64,000 nt of DNA, taken from positions 1,550,001 through 1,614,000 of the forward strand of contig NC_018000.1 of NCBI RefSeq assembly GCF_000265205.3, in the 5' to 3' direction. Each line of letters begins with the position of its first letter. Within the stretch, counting starts at the first letter, position 1. This DNA is from Sinorhizobium fredii USDA 257. Its GTDB lineage: Bacteria; Pseudomonadota; Alphaproteobacteria; Rhizobiales; Rhizobiaceae. This document shows positions 7,098 through 15,298 of this stretch, one piece after another. The notes under the pieces were generated by a model. It did not search any database. It was given only the letters and a program-made list of their open reading frames with translations, and had not been told where the DNA came from. A program made the translations under genes and the position numbers.

Positions 7098-8294
7098 TCA
7101 GGACAGTCCGTGGGTGGCATGCGACAGGGCCCGTTCGATGCCGCGCAGTTCCGCCAGCCCCTTCAGCCGGCCGATCGCCGGGTAGCCGGGCTGGGCGCCG
7201 CGGGTGAGATCGTCGAGAATCTCCTGACCATGATCCGGCCGCATCGGAATCTGGTGATCCGCCCGTCCGGCGGCGCGCCGGCGCTTCTCCTCGACGAGCA
7301 GTTCGGCGATCACCGCTACCATGTCGGCGTCCCCCTCCAGATGCTCGTCCTCATAGAACGAACACAGCGTCCGCTCCTCCTCGCGGCGAACATTTCGGAG
7401 ATGAACGAAATGAATGCGGGGCGCGAACTGGCGGACCATCGCCGGCAGGTCGTTGGCGGCGCGGGCGCCGAGCGAGCCGGTGCAGAAGGTGACGCCATTG
7501 GCCGGGCTGTCGACCTCCCGCAGCATGAAGGCATAGTCCTCGGCGGTCGAGAGAATGCGCGGCAGGCCGAGCAGCGGCCATGGCGGATCATCGGGATGGG
7601 CGCAGATATTGATGCCGACCCGTTCGGCGACCGGCGTCACTTCGGCAAGGAAATCGACGAAGTGCCGTTGCAGCTTGTCACGGCCGACGCCGGCATAGGT
7701 CTCTAAGTGCTCCCGAAGCTGCGGCAGGCTGTAGCCATCGGCGGAGCCCGGAAGCCCGGCGCCGATATTGCGGGAGAGGCCAAGCCGCCGCTCCTCGGTC
7801 ATCTCGCGGAAGCGCCGCTCCGCTTCTTCGCGCGTTGCCGCGTCATAGTCTTCGACCGCGCTCGGCCGCTGCAGCAGATAGAGGTCGAAGGCGACAAAAT
7901 CGATCCGGTCGAAGCGCATGGTCTTGGCGCCGTGACGGGTGGTCCAGCGCAGGTCGGTGCGCGTCCAATCGAGCACCGGCATGAAATTGTAGCAGACGGT
8001 GCGAATACCGGCCGCCGCGAGGCGCCGCAGCGTCTCCTGCCAATTGGCGACGTGCTCGCGCCAGGGACCGGTCTGCGTCTTGATGCTTTCCGACACCGGG
8101 ACGCTTTCGACCACCTCCCACTCCAGGCCGCACTCGCGCACCTCTCGCTGCCGCCTTTCGATCTCCTCGACCGGCCAGACGTCGCCGGTCGGGATGTGAT
8201 GCAGGGCGCTGACGATGCCCTGCGCGCCGGCCTGCGCCGCGTCCCGGACACTCACCCGGTCCACCGGTCCGAACCACCGCCACGTATGTCGCAT
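7098..8294 (-). CDS. uxuA: D-mannonate dehydratase
   Basis: A 398-residue enzyme that dehydrates D-mannonate to 2-keto-3-deoxygluconate. The start MRHTWRWFGP at 8294 is chosen over the longer frame because GGAAGGAG stands just before it. Recognisable blocks are GIVSALHHIPTGDVW near the N-terminus, CYNFMPVLDWTRTDL, INICAHPDDPPWPLLGLPRI, and the C-terminal MRPDHGQEILDD. It is the last gene of the minus operon GntR-dctPQM-dehydrogenase-uxuA. No fructuronate reductase (uxuB) lies beside it. Confidence 0.93.
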   Translation of the reverse strand: MRHTWRWFGPVDRVSVRDAAQAGAQGIVSALHHIPTGDVWPVEEIERRQREVRECGLEWEVVESVPVSESIKTQTGPWREHVANWQETLRRLAAAGIRTVCYNFMPVLDWTRTDLRWTTRHGAKTMRFDRIDFVAFDLYLLQRPSAVEDYDAATREEAERRFREMTEERRLGLSRNIGAGLPGSADGYSLPQLREHLETYAGVGRDKLQRHFVDFLAEVTPVAERVGINICAHPDDPPWPLLGLPRILSTAEDYAFMLREVDSPANGVTFCTGSLGARAANDLPAMVRQFAPRIHFVHLRNVRREEERTLCSFYEDEHLEGDADMVAVIAELLVEEKRRRAAGRADHQIPMRPDHGQEILDDLTRGAQPGYPAIGRLKGLAELRGIERALSHATHGLS

Positions 8295-8357
8295 ATGAAC
8301 TCCTTCCGAGCGGGACGAGGTAAAGTGCGAGCGGTTTTCCGCCTGCATCCCGCTCTC

Positions 8358-9425
8358 TTAGAACCAGGACAGAAAAGTCAGTTGCACCTTGCAGGCTGCC
8401 GTGCGGTCGCCGGCCTGCTCGAACGCCTGGACCGCCTGATCGACCGGGAACGCATGAGAAATGATCGGCCGGACATCGATTGTGCGGTCGGAGATGAGCG
8501 CGACGGCCTGAGCGAATTCATCGTGGAACCGCTGCGATCCGATCCACCGCAACTCCTTGCCGACAAGTGCATTGAGCGGCACGGTGATGTCGCCCGTGAC
8601 CCCTACCTGCACGATCAGGCCGCGCGGCCGGACGGCAGCGATCGCCCCGCGCAGCGCCGGCTCGGCGGCGGAGCACTCGAAGACGACGTCGAACTGGCCC
8701 TTGTCGATCTCATATTCGGCCAGACCCACCGGCTCGCGGCCGACGTTGACTACCCGCGTCGCGCCCATGGCGCTTGCCCGCCCGAGCGCCGCATCGGCAA
8801 GGTCGGTGACGACGATCGCCTTCGCTCCCGCGTGGCGGGCGGCCGCGACGACGAGCGCACCGATCGGCCCGGCCCCGGTGACGAGCACCTGTTTGCCGGT
8901 GAGGTCACCCGCCTGCGCAACCGCGTGAAGGCAGACGGCCAGCGGTTCCGCGCAGGCCGCCTCGCCGGCACTGACAAGAATCCCCGCCGCAAAACACTGG
9001 CGGGCCGGGACGATAACCCAGTCACGGAACATGCCCTGCGTATGCGGCAAGCGCATCGCGCTGCCCATAAACTGCATGTTCAGGCAATGGATTGTCAGTC
9101 CTTCCTGGCAATAGCGGCAGGTGCCGCAGGGCTGGCTCGGATTGACCGCTACCAGCTCGCCGATCGTGAGCCCGGAGACGCCAGCCCCGAGCGCTGCGAC
9201 ACGGCCCGCTGCTTCATGACCGGGGATGATCGGCTCGCGCACCCGGACGGGACCGAAGCCGCCGTCCTGATAATAGTGCAGATCGGAGCCGCAAATGCCG
9301 CCGGTCGCCATCTTCAAGAGGACCTCGCCTTCCCCGGGTTCGGCGACCTCCGTGACCTCCATTCGCAGGTCGCGCCGGCCGTAGAGCCGGGCGACACGCG
9401 CCTGCCTGATTGCTCCCGCCATCAT
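8358..9425 (-). CDS. Zinc-dependent medium-chain dehydrogenase, L-idonate/L-gulonate 5-dehydrogenase type
   Basis: A 355-residue MDR-family alcohol dehydrogenase. Catalytic zinc ligands are C45 and H70-E71; the structural zinc cysteines are C100, C103, C106 and C114; the Rossmann motif VTGAGPIGA is at 182-190. The start at 9425 overlaps the dctM stop as ATGA, so the genes are coupled. Sequence resembles L-idonate 5-dehydrogenase, but beside a mannonate dehydratase it could equally be an L-gulonate 5-dehydrogenase feeding fructuronate into the mannonate route, a combination known from other bacteria. A sorbitol-dehydrogenase role is less likely. Confidence 0.82.
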   Translation of the reverse strand: MMAGAIRQARVARLYGRRDLRMEVTEVAEPGEGEVLLKMATGGICGSDLHYYQDGGFGPVRVREPIIPGHEAAGRVAALGAGVSGLTIGELVAVNPSQPCGTCRYCQEGLTIHCLNMQFMGSAMRLPHTQGMFRDWVIVPARQCFAAGILVSAGEAACAEPLAVCLHAVAQAGDLTGKQVLVTGAGPIGALVVAAARHAGAKAIVVTDLADAALGRASAMGATRVVNVGREPVGLAEYEIDKGQFDVVFECSAAEPALRGAIAAVRPRGLIVQVGVTGDITVPLNALVGKELRWIGSQRFHDEFAQAVALISDRTIDVRPIISHAFPVDQAVQAFEQAGDRTAACKVQLTFLSWF

Positions 9426-10828
9426 CGGATCAGCCCGACTGCACCAGGTAGCCACAGCGTGACCGCCGGGACGAAGGTGATCAGGATGAGTGCGATGAAC
9501 AGCGGCAGGAGCCAGGGCAGGATCGCCATGGTCGTCCGCTCGACCGAAAGCTTGGCCACCCGCGACAGCACGAAAAGCACCATGCCGAGCGGCGGGTGAA
9601 GCAGGCCAATCATCAGGTTGAGGGTCATGATCAGACCGAAATGCACCGGATCGATGCCGAATTGAGCCGTCAAGGGCAAGAGGATCGGCACGAGGATGGT
9701 GATCGCCGCGATCGTGTCCAGGAAGCAGCCGACGAACAGCATCAAGAGGTTCACCAGGATCAGGAACACCCACTTGTTGTCGGTGATGGTCAGGATCGCA
9801 CCCGAGAGCAACTGGGCCGCCTGGCTGACGGTGAGCAGCCAGGCAAAGATCGAGGCGGCGGTGACGATGAACAGCACGGATGCGGTCGTCTCGATCGTGT
9901 CGAAGGTCGCCCGGGCAAGCGTCGACATCGTCATCGTCCGGTAGCGAACCAGACCGAGGAACAGCGACCAGAGAACGGCGGCCACGGCCGCTTCCGTCGG
10001 CGTGAACCAGCCCATCGTCATGCCGCCGATCAGGATGACCGGGGTCATCAGCGCCATGACCGCGGAGAAATCGAAGTACCAATCAAGCGCGAGGAGCGCG
10101 AGAAGGGCGAGGCCGACGGCGACGTTCAACGAGAGGCCGGCCGACATCAGGAGGTAGATGACGACAGGCACCGCAAGCACGACGACCACTTCGAGCGAAG
10201 CCGACAGCAGACGCTTGATCTCGAAAGGCGTGTCCGAACCCCATCCTCGTTTGTAGGCAAAGACCGCCACCGTCAGCATCATCAGCACGGTCATCACCAC
10301 GCCGGGCACGATGCCGGCCATGAACAGCGCGCCGATCGAGACGTTCGCCATCATGCCGTAGATGACGAAGGGCAGCGACGGCGGAAAGATCGGGCCGAGC
10401 GTCGCCGACGCGGCGGTGACCCCGACGGCGGTTTCCACCGGATAGCCGTGATCTTTCATCGCCTTGATCTCGATCGTACCGATGCCGGCGGCATCGGCAA
10501 GCGCCGTGCCCGACATGCCGGAAAAGATCACCGAGCCGATGATGTTGACCTGCGCCAGCCCACCCTTCATCCAGCCGACGAGCGCAACGGCGAAGGAATA
10601 GATGCGGCCGGTGACGCCGGCTGAATTCATCAGGTTGCCGGCCAGGATGAAGAACGGCACCGCCAAGAGCGGAAAGCTCTCGACGCCGGCGATCATCCGC
10701 TGTGCCGCGATGATGTCGGGCGCGACATTGTAAAAGACCAGATAGAGCACCGACGCCACGGCCATGGAGATGGCGACGGGCACACCGACCACCATCAGCA
10801 CGAGAAACGAACCAACGAGCAGGAGCAT
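9422..10828 (-). CDS. dctM: TRAP transporter large permease, DctM subunit
   Basis: A 468-residue, very hydrophobic inner membrane protein with the many transmembrane helices of DctM, including the family blocks PFFILAGNLMNSAGVTGRI, GSVIFSGMSGTALADAAG and PTEAAVAAV. It forms the sodium-driven translocation channel and pairs with the DctQ subunit encoded three bases upstream and the DctP binding protein. In this operon the cargo is probably an aldonate or hexuronate that ends up at D-mannonate. Confidence 0.93.
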   Translation of the reverse strand: MLLLVGSFLVLMVVGVPVAISMAVASVLYLVFYNVAPDIIAAQRMIAGVESFPLLAVPFFILAGNLMNSAGVTGRIYSFAVALVGWMKGGLAQVNIIGSVIFSGMSGTALADAAGIGTIEIKAMKDHGYPVETAVGVTAASATLGPIFPPSLPFVIYGMMANVSIGALFMAGIVPGVVMTVLMMLTVAVFAYKRGWGSDTPFEIKRLLSASLEVVVVLAVPVVIYLLMSAGLSLNVAVGLALLALLALDWYFDFSAVMALMTPVILIGGMTMGWFTPTEAAVAAVLWSLFLGLVRYRTMTMSTLARATFDTIETTASVLFIVTAASIFAWLLTVSQAAQLLSGAILTITDNKWVFLILVNLLMLFVGCFLDTIAAITILVPILLPLTAQFGIDPVHFGLIMTLNLMIGLLHPPLGMVLFVLSRVAKLSVERTTMAILPWLLPLFIALILITFVPAVTLWLPGAVGLIR

Positions 10829-10831
10829 GGA

Positions 10832-11404
10832 TCAGCCCTCGACCTTCTGGAATTCCTCGGGCTTTTCGAGAACCGAATAGCCGCGGCGTTGATTGGCGAC
10901 GAAGACCTGGATCGAGCGGACCAGCATCATCACGAAGCCGGCCATCACGCTGTAGAAGACGATGTTGCGCGGCAGATCGACCGTCACCATGCGTTCATGG
11001 GCGACGATCGACACGTAGCGCCACATCAGCCAGCAGCCATAGGCAAAGAAGCCTATGCGCACGAGATCGACGAAGATCGCCATCGCCCGCGCCACCGGCC
11101 CCGGTAAATAGTGATAGAGCACGTCGACCTGGATGTGCCGCGAGACGCGCACGCACATGACGGAGCCCAGGAACACGACGCCGATCAGGCAATTGGTAGC
11201 GATCTCCTCCGTCCAGGCGTAGGAATCATTGAGCACGTAACGGGTGAAGAATTGCAGGAACACGCACCCCGTCATTATCCAGAAGATGGCGAGCGTCACC
11301 CAATCCTCGAAGGCATAGCTCGAAATATCCGCGGCGGGCGGGGCCTCGTCGAAGGAATGGGCAATTTCCTCCGGCGTCACTTGCAAGTGGACTTCCTGGG
11401 ACAT
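10832..11404 (-). CDS. dctQ: TRAP transporter small permease, DctQ subunit
   Basis: About 190 residues with four hydrophobic helices and the DctQ pattern FTRYVLNDSYAWTEEIA followed by GSVMCVRVSRHIQVDV. The start is uncertain: MSQEV at 11404 has GGATG nearby; ATG at 11413 and a longer frame to 11461 are possible. It is encoded between dctP and dctM and should anchor the DctM channel. Confidence 0.88.
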   Translation of the reverse strand: MSQEVHLQVTPEEIAHSFDEAPPAADISSYAFEDWVTLAIFWIMTGCVFLQFFTRYVLNDSYAWTEEIATNCLIGVVFLGSVMCVRVSRHIQVDVLYHYLPGPVARAMAIFVDLVRIGFFAYGCWLMWRYVSIVAHERMVTVDLPRNIVFYSVMAGFVMMLVRSIQVFVANQRRGYSVLEKPEEFQKVEG

Positions 11405-11434
11405 GGCGATCATCCGGCAAAGGGTTGGCGGATA

Positions 11435-11459
11435 GCCGGCCGCATGGCGTGCGGCCGGC
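11435..11459 (-). other. Intercistronic hairpin between dctP and dctQ
   Basis: A perfect 9-bp stem GCCGGCCGC/GCGGCCGGC (11435-11443 with 11451-11459) with a 7-base loop, in the 64-base gap after dctP. There is no T-run. Such hairpins after binding-protein genes commonly protect the upstream mRNA and lower expression of the permease genes. Confidence 0.55.
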
Positions 11460-11468
11460 ATCTAGGAT

Positions 11469-12443
11469 TCACTTGACGGCGCGGATGGCCTCCCAGTCTT
11501 CCTTCTTGTAGCCGAAGTCCTCCAGCGCCACCTTCTCCATCACTGTCGACTCGAAATCAGCCTTGTCGACTTCGCTCACGTCGATGCCGCGCTCCTTGAA
11601 GGTCTTGACGAGAGCGTTCTCACGCTCCTCGATGATCTTGGTGCCGCGCTCGGCAGCCTCCTGCATCACCTCTGTGAAAATCTGCTTGTCGGCATCGGAG
11701 AGCTGCGACCACAGCGACTTCGAGACGACCGTGTTCAGGTGATCGACAATGTGGCCGGTCAGGACGATATGCTTCTGCACTTCGAAGAACTTCTTCGCCT
11801 CGATCGTCGTCAGCGGATTTTCCTGGGCTTCGACCGTGCCATTCTGCAAGGCCAGATAGACCTCGGCGAACGCGATCGGCGTCGTATTGGCGCCGCAGGC
11901 CCGCGGCATGGCGAGATAGGCCGGGACATCGGGCACGCGCATCTTCAGGCCCTGCATGTCGGCGCATTTGGCGATCGGCCGGTTCGATGTGGTCTGGCGC
12001 GTGCCGTAATAGGTGACCGCGGTGATGTGGTTGCCGGAGGCCTCCTCGTATCCCGCCGCCAGGCGCTTGAAGACATCGCTCTTGGTATAGGCGATCAGAT
12101 GGGCGGGGTCGCGGAACGTATAGGGGAAATAGGTGACGCCGATCGGCGCATATTCGCGCGCCGCGAAACTCGAACCGGAAATGATGATATCGACCGTGCC
12201 GAGCTTCAAACCCTGGTTCAGATCCGCTTCCTTGCCGAGCTGCGAGGCCGGATAGACATCGACCTTGTAACGTCCCTCGGTGCGCTTGCCGATCTCCTCG
12301 GCGGCCCAGACGGATTCGGTATGGAACGGCTCCGAGGTCTCGTAGACATGCGCCCACTTGAGCACGGTCTGGGCCTGTGCGGCGAGGGCCGAACCCAGGA
12401 TGGCGGCGGTTGCGCCGAATAGCGTTAACAGTCTGGCCTTCAT
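11469..12443 (-). CDS. dctP: TRAP transporter substrate-binding protein, DctP family
   Basis: A 324-residue periplasmic binding protein. Residues 1-24 form a Sec signal peptide ending AAQAQA-type (AALAAQAQTVLKW, cleavage likely after A24). The mature protein has the family arginine in GLKMRVPDVPAY, which binds the carboxylate of the ligand, and the stretch NGTVEAQENPLTTI. Together with dctQM and uxuA the ligand is probably a sugar acid such as mannonate, gulonate or a uronate. GGAGGAGAAAG precedes the ATG. Confidence 0.92.
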   Translation of the reverse strand: MKARLLTLFGATAAILGSALAAQAQTVLKWAHVYETSEPFHTESVWAAEEIGKRTEGRYKVDVYPASQLGKEADLNQGLKLGTVDIIISGSSFAAREYAPIGVTYFPYTFRDPAHLIAYTKSDVFKRLAAGYEEASGNHITAVTYYGTRQTTSNRPIAKCADMQGLKMRVPDVPAYLAMPRACGANTTPIAFAEVYLALQNGTVEAQENPLTTIEAKKFFEVQKHIVLTGHIVDHLNTVVSKSLWSQLSDADKQIFTEVMQEAAERGTKIIEERENALVKTFKERGIDVSEVDKADFESTVMEKVALEDFGYKKEDWEAIRAVK

Positions 12444-12482
12444 CTTCTTTCTCCTCCCAAAGTGAAATCAATGCATGCTTTA

Positions 12483-13223
12483 CTAATTTTCGGCACGCCT
12501 CCATGCGGCCGGTATCGTGCTGTCGGACGACTCCTCCCCGAAGCTGGCCGACAGGCGAAGCTGAGATTGATCGAGATGCGCGCGCATCGCGGCCCGTGCG
12601 GCAGCCGGATCGCCCGCGGCAATCGCGTCGCGGATGGCGCGATGCTCTTCCATCGCGGCCCGCCAGGTCCCGGTGTTCTCGAAATAGCTGGCGAGCTTCT
12701 CGAAATAGGGCGTCATGCGCATGTCGTGGATGCTGCCGACGAAGCGGTTCAGCGTCTGATTGGCGATGATGCTCGAGACGATGACATGGAACTCGCGATC
12801 GATGGCGAGCGCCTGGCGCCGATCTTCGAGCGCGGCGGCCATCCGCGCGAGGTTGTCGTCGAGGACTTCGATATGTTCGGCGCGCGCCAGCCGGGCCGCC
12901 TCCTCGGCGATTGCGCATTCGACCACGGCCCGGGCCCTCAGCAATTCGAACGGACCCTCGAAATCCTCCGGCGGCACATCGGCCGAGAGGGCATGCCGCG
13001 CCGTGACATAGATGCCCGACCCCATGCGGATATCGATGAAGCCTTCGACCTCGAGCACGATCAGTGCTTCCCGAACGGTCGGGCGGGACACCCCCAGCTT
13101 CTGCGCAAGCTCCCGCTCAGCCGGAAGCCGGGAACCAGGCGCCAGTTCACCCCGTTCGATCAGGCCTCGCATCTGGTCCGCCACCTGCCGATACAGGCGG
13201 CGCGATTCCACGGCAGAGAACAT
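12483..13223 (-). CDS. FadR-subfamily GntR regulator of the aldonate operon
   Basis: About 246 residues from [14 protein letters not shown] (an ATG at 13244 is the alternative). The N-terminal winged helix has [20 protein letters not shown]; the C-terminal part is the all-helical FCD ligand domain with ILARVVE-like [14 protein letters not shown] and REFHVIV. It is transcribed first in the operon, 39 bases before dctP. An inverted repeat TGGTCATACCA 49 bases upstream is a good operator, so it probably represses its own operon and is released by a sugar acid (UxuR/ExuR-like logic). Confidence 0.88.
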   Translation of the reverse strand: MFSAVESRRLYRQVADQMRGLIERGELAPGSRLPAERELAQKLGVSRPTVREALIVLEVEGFIDIRMGSGIYVTARHALSADVPPEDFEGPFELLRARAVVECAIAEEAARLARAEHIEVLDDNLARMAAALEDRRQALAIDREFHVIVSSIIANQTLNRFVGSIHDMRMTPYFEKLASYFENTGTWRAAMEEHRAIRDAIAAGDPAAARAAMRAHLDQSQLRLSASFGEESSDSTIPAAWRRAEN

Positions 13224-13271
13224 CGCATCCTCGCTGCAGGCCACACGGCAGGTTCGCGGCTGGTGGCCAAG

Positions 13272-13282
13272 TGGTCATACCA
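13272..13282 (-). promoter_or_regulatory. Probable GntR/FadR-type operator of the aldonate operon
   Basis: TGGTCATACCA is a perfect inverted repeat (TGGT, 3 bases, ACCA), the form typical of FadR-subfamily regulators. It is centred at 13277, about 54 bases upstream of the regulator start, where it could block the operon promoter. Confidence 0.6.
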
Positions 13283-13535
13283 ATTGGCATAGAATACGCG
13301 CGGCGTTTCTAAAGTCAATTGTTGTTGTTGTTGTTCAAAACAACGGGGTTCGGCTCACTGCAGCGAAAAGGGCATCACCACGATTCCTGCCACTCCGGCG
13401 GGCATATGTGAGCTCGTTCCGCCAGATCGGCAAGCCGCGCGTGAGCCCGCGCCGCCGCTTGGCGGAGGATCCTTTGAACCGGAGGATGTGGAGGTGGACG
13501 GGTGCGATCGCCTCCAAGGTGAACGCTGACCCGGA
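13283..13535. other. Intergenic region without recognised gene
   Basis: Holds a short trinucleotide run, five TTG units at 13319-13333, followed by a CAAAACAAC sequence, and otherwise no open frame that looks coding. It separates the aldonate operon promoter from the 3' end of ribB. No clear terminator for ribB was found. Confidence 0.5.
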
Positions 13536-14171
13536 TTACGCAGCCTGCGCCGCGTCAGCTGGCTGCTGGCCTCCAATATAGGCGATCAGGTCCCTGATGG
13601 TGATCAAGGGAAGCCGGTGCGTTTCAGCGAACAGGACGAGCTCGGGAAGCCGAGCCATCGTTCCATCGTCGTTGGCAACTTCGCAAATGACGCCCGATGG
13701 GGACCTGCCGGCGAGGCGTGCTAGGTCCACTGCGGCCTCCGTATGCCCCGGCCGGCCGCGCACACCCCTGGGATGCGCCCGCAACGGGAAGATATGCCCA
13801 GGCCGGGCGAAATCCGCCGGACGCGCAGCGGGATTCATGAGGGCTTGAACCGTCGCGGCCCGATCGGCTGCGGAAATCCCGGTGGTGGTTCCGGGCAGAT
13901 AATCAACGGAGACTGTGAATGCAGTTTTATGCAGCTCGGTGTTTTGCGGAACCATGAGGGGAATTTCGAGCGCTTCAAGACGCTCTCCTTCCATCGCAAC
14001 GCAGATCAACCCACGGGCGTGCTTCATCATGAAAGCGATCGTTCCAGCCGTTACCGCGTCCGATGCCACGATGATGTCGCCTTCATTCTCCCGGTCCTCG
14101 TCATCGACGACGACGATTATGCCGCCGCGCGCCAGTGCCGCGATTGCGTCTTCAATTCTCGAGATTGCCAT
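13536..14171 (-). CDS. ribB: 3,4-dihydroxy-2-butanone 4-phosphate synthase
   Basis: A 211-residue RibB that converts ribulose 5-phosphate to the four-carbon precursor of riboflavin plus formate. The acidic catalytic loop DDEDRENEGD is at 23-32, the conserved FTVSVD at 85-90 and HTEA at 143-146. It lacks the GTP cyclohydrolase II domain of RibBA. An FMN riboswitch lies in its leader, confirming the role and implying control by flavin level. It stands alone, between two sugar loci, so it is probably a second or dispersed rib gene and not part of a full rib operon. Confidence 0.95.
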   Translation of the reverse strand: MAISRIEDAIAALARGGIIVVVDDEDRENEGDIIVASDAVTAGTIAFMMKHARGLICVAMEGERLEALEIPLMVPQNTELHKTAFTVSVDYLPGTTTGISAADRAATVQALMNPAARPADFARPGHIFPLRAHPRGVRGRPGHTEAAVDLARLAGRSPSGVICEVANDDGTMARLPELVLFAETHRLPLITIRDLIAYIGGQQPADAAQAA

Positions 14172-14285
14172 TCCATTTGCCTTTCAAGGGTAGCCAGCAT
14201 TGGCGTTAAACCGCGGCGTTTCAGCCGCTATTCATCCCTTGGGCGAACAAGCCCGCGCCGCCCGGTAAGGAGCGGTTTTGCAGGC

Positions 14286-14428
14286 ATTGTCCTCTTCCAT
14301 CCGGACTGTAACCGTCGGCCCCGGCCTCTCACCGGGTCTGCTGACCCTCCACTATCTGTGGAAGCGCTCGCGGGCTCCCGGATCGCTCCGGATACCGCCG
14401 GTGGGGATTTTCACCCCGCCCTGAGAAC
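14286..14428 (-). promoter_or_regulatory. FMN riboswitch (RFN element) of ribB
   Basis: Read on the minus strand the leader contains the RFN hallmark CTCAGGGCGGGGTGAAAATC then CCCACCGGCGG at the 5' end (near 14427-14395) and AGTCCGGATGGAAGAGGA at the 3' end (near 14307-14290). The spacing of about 140 bases is normal, with a variable hairpin in between. It should sense FMN and shut ribB expression about 115 bases downstream, probably through the helix-forming DNA at 14200-14280. Confidence 0.95.
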
Positions 14429-14492
14429 AAACGTAGATAAGGAATTCCTGCGGTAAAAAGCAAGAGGCCGGCTCCGGCCGGCCTCGCGATAT

Positions 14493-15281
14493 TTACCAGC
14501 AGCAGAAGCCACCATCGACCAGAAGGTCGACGCCGGTAACGAACGTCGCCGCATCCGAAAGAAGAAAAACGGCGGGCCCGACCATCTCGTCGACCGTCGC
14601 CATGCGCCGCATCGGCGTCTGCTCCTCGAAGAGCTTGGTCTGATGCACCATTTCCGGCCGCGTGTTCATCGGCGTGGCCGTGTAGCCGGGGCTGATCGTG
14701 TTCACGCGGATGCCGCGGCCCACCCATTCCATCGCCATCGATTTCGTCATATGGATGACGCCGGCCTTTGAGGCGTTGTAGTGGCATTGGTTCAGGCCAC
14801 GGTTGACGATTACGCCGGACATCGAGGCGATGTTGACGATCGACCCGCGGCCGTTCTTCAGCATCGCCCTGGCTTCCGCCTGGCAGGACAGGAAAACGCC
14901 TTTCAAGTTGACGTCCATCATCGTCTGGAATTGGCTTTCCTCCATTTCCTCAGCCGGATTGGCATTGGCGATGCCGGCAGCGTTGACGGCGAGAGTGAGC
15001 GCGCCCAGTTCGACTTCCGTGCGGGCGACCGCCTCGTTGAGCGCCGCACCACTGGTCACGTCGGCGGCGATCTGGATGCTGCGGCGCCCCGTGCTGGCGA
15101 TGAATTCCGCCGTCTTCGCGAGCCCATCGTCGGTGCGGCGATCGAGCAGAGCAACCTCCGCCCCTAACTGCGCCAGCCCCATAGCGATGCGTTGGCCGAT
15201 GCCGCTGCCAGCGCCCGTCACGAGGGCGACGTTTCCGGAGAGATCGAATAGCTTGGGCGCGTTGAGCGTGATTTCGGACAT
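14493..15281 (-). CDS. Short-chain dehydrogenase/reductase (polyol/ketose type)
   Basis: A 262-residue classical SDR: cofactor motif VTGAGSGIG at 21-29, NAAG at 100-103, catalytic S153, Y168 and K172. It is the last gene of the minus operon permease-binding protein-ATPase-SDR. Beside a sugar transporter and opposite a kinase and transketolase, it probably oxidises a polyol or reduces a ketose. The exact substrate is unknown. Confidence 0.85.
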   Translation of the reverse strand: MSEITLNAPKLFDLSGNVALVTGAGSGIGQRIAMGLAQLGAEVALLDRRTDDGLAKTAEFIASTGRRSIQIAADVTSGAALNEAVARTEVELGALTLAVNAAGIANANPAEEMEESQFQTMMDVNLKGVFLSCQAEARAMLKNGRGSIVNIASMSGVIVNRGLNQCHYNASKAGVIHMTKSMAMEWVGRGIRVNTISPGYTATPMNTRPEMVHQTKLFEEQTPMRRMATVDEMVGPAVFLLSDAATFVTGVDLLVDGGFCCW

Positions 15282-15298
15282 GATGACCTATTCCTCGT

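Noticed and set aside
7707..9599. Plus-strand open frame of 630 codons
   Set aside because: It lies opposite uxuA and the Zn-dehydrogenase, both with clear motifs; no recognisable domain on the plus strand.
8358..10082. Long dehydrogenase frame with a 219-residue N-terminal extension
   Set aside because: The extension is dctM read in another frame; the real start at 9425 overlaps the dctM stop as ATGA.
13319..13333. Run of five TTG units
   Set aside because: Too short for a meaningful microsatellite or CRISPR-like repeat, and not in a coding frame where slippage could switch a gene.
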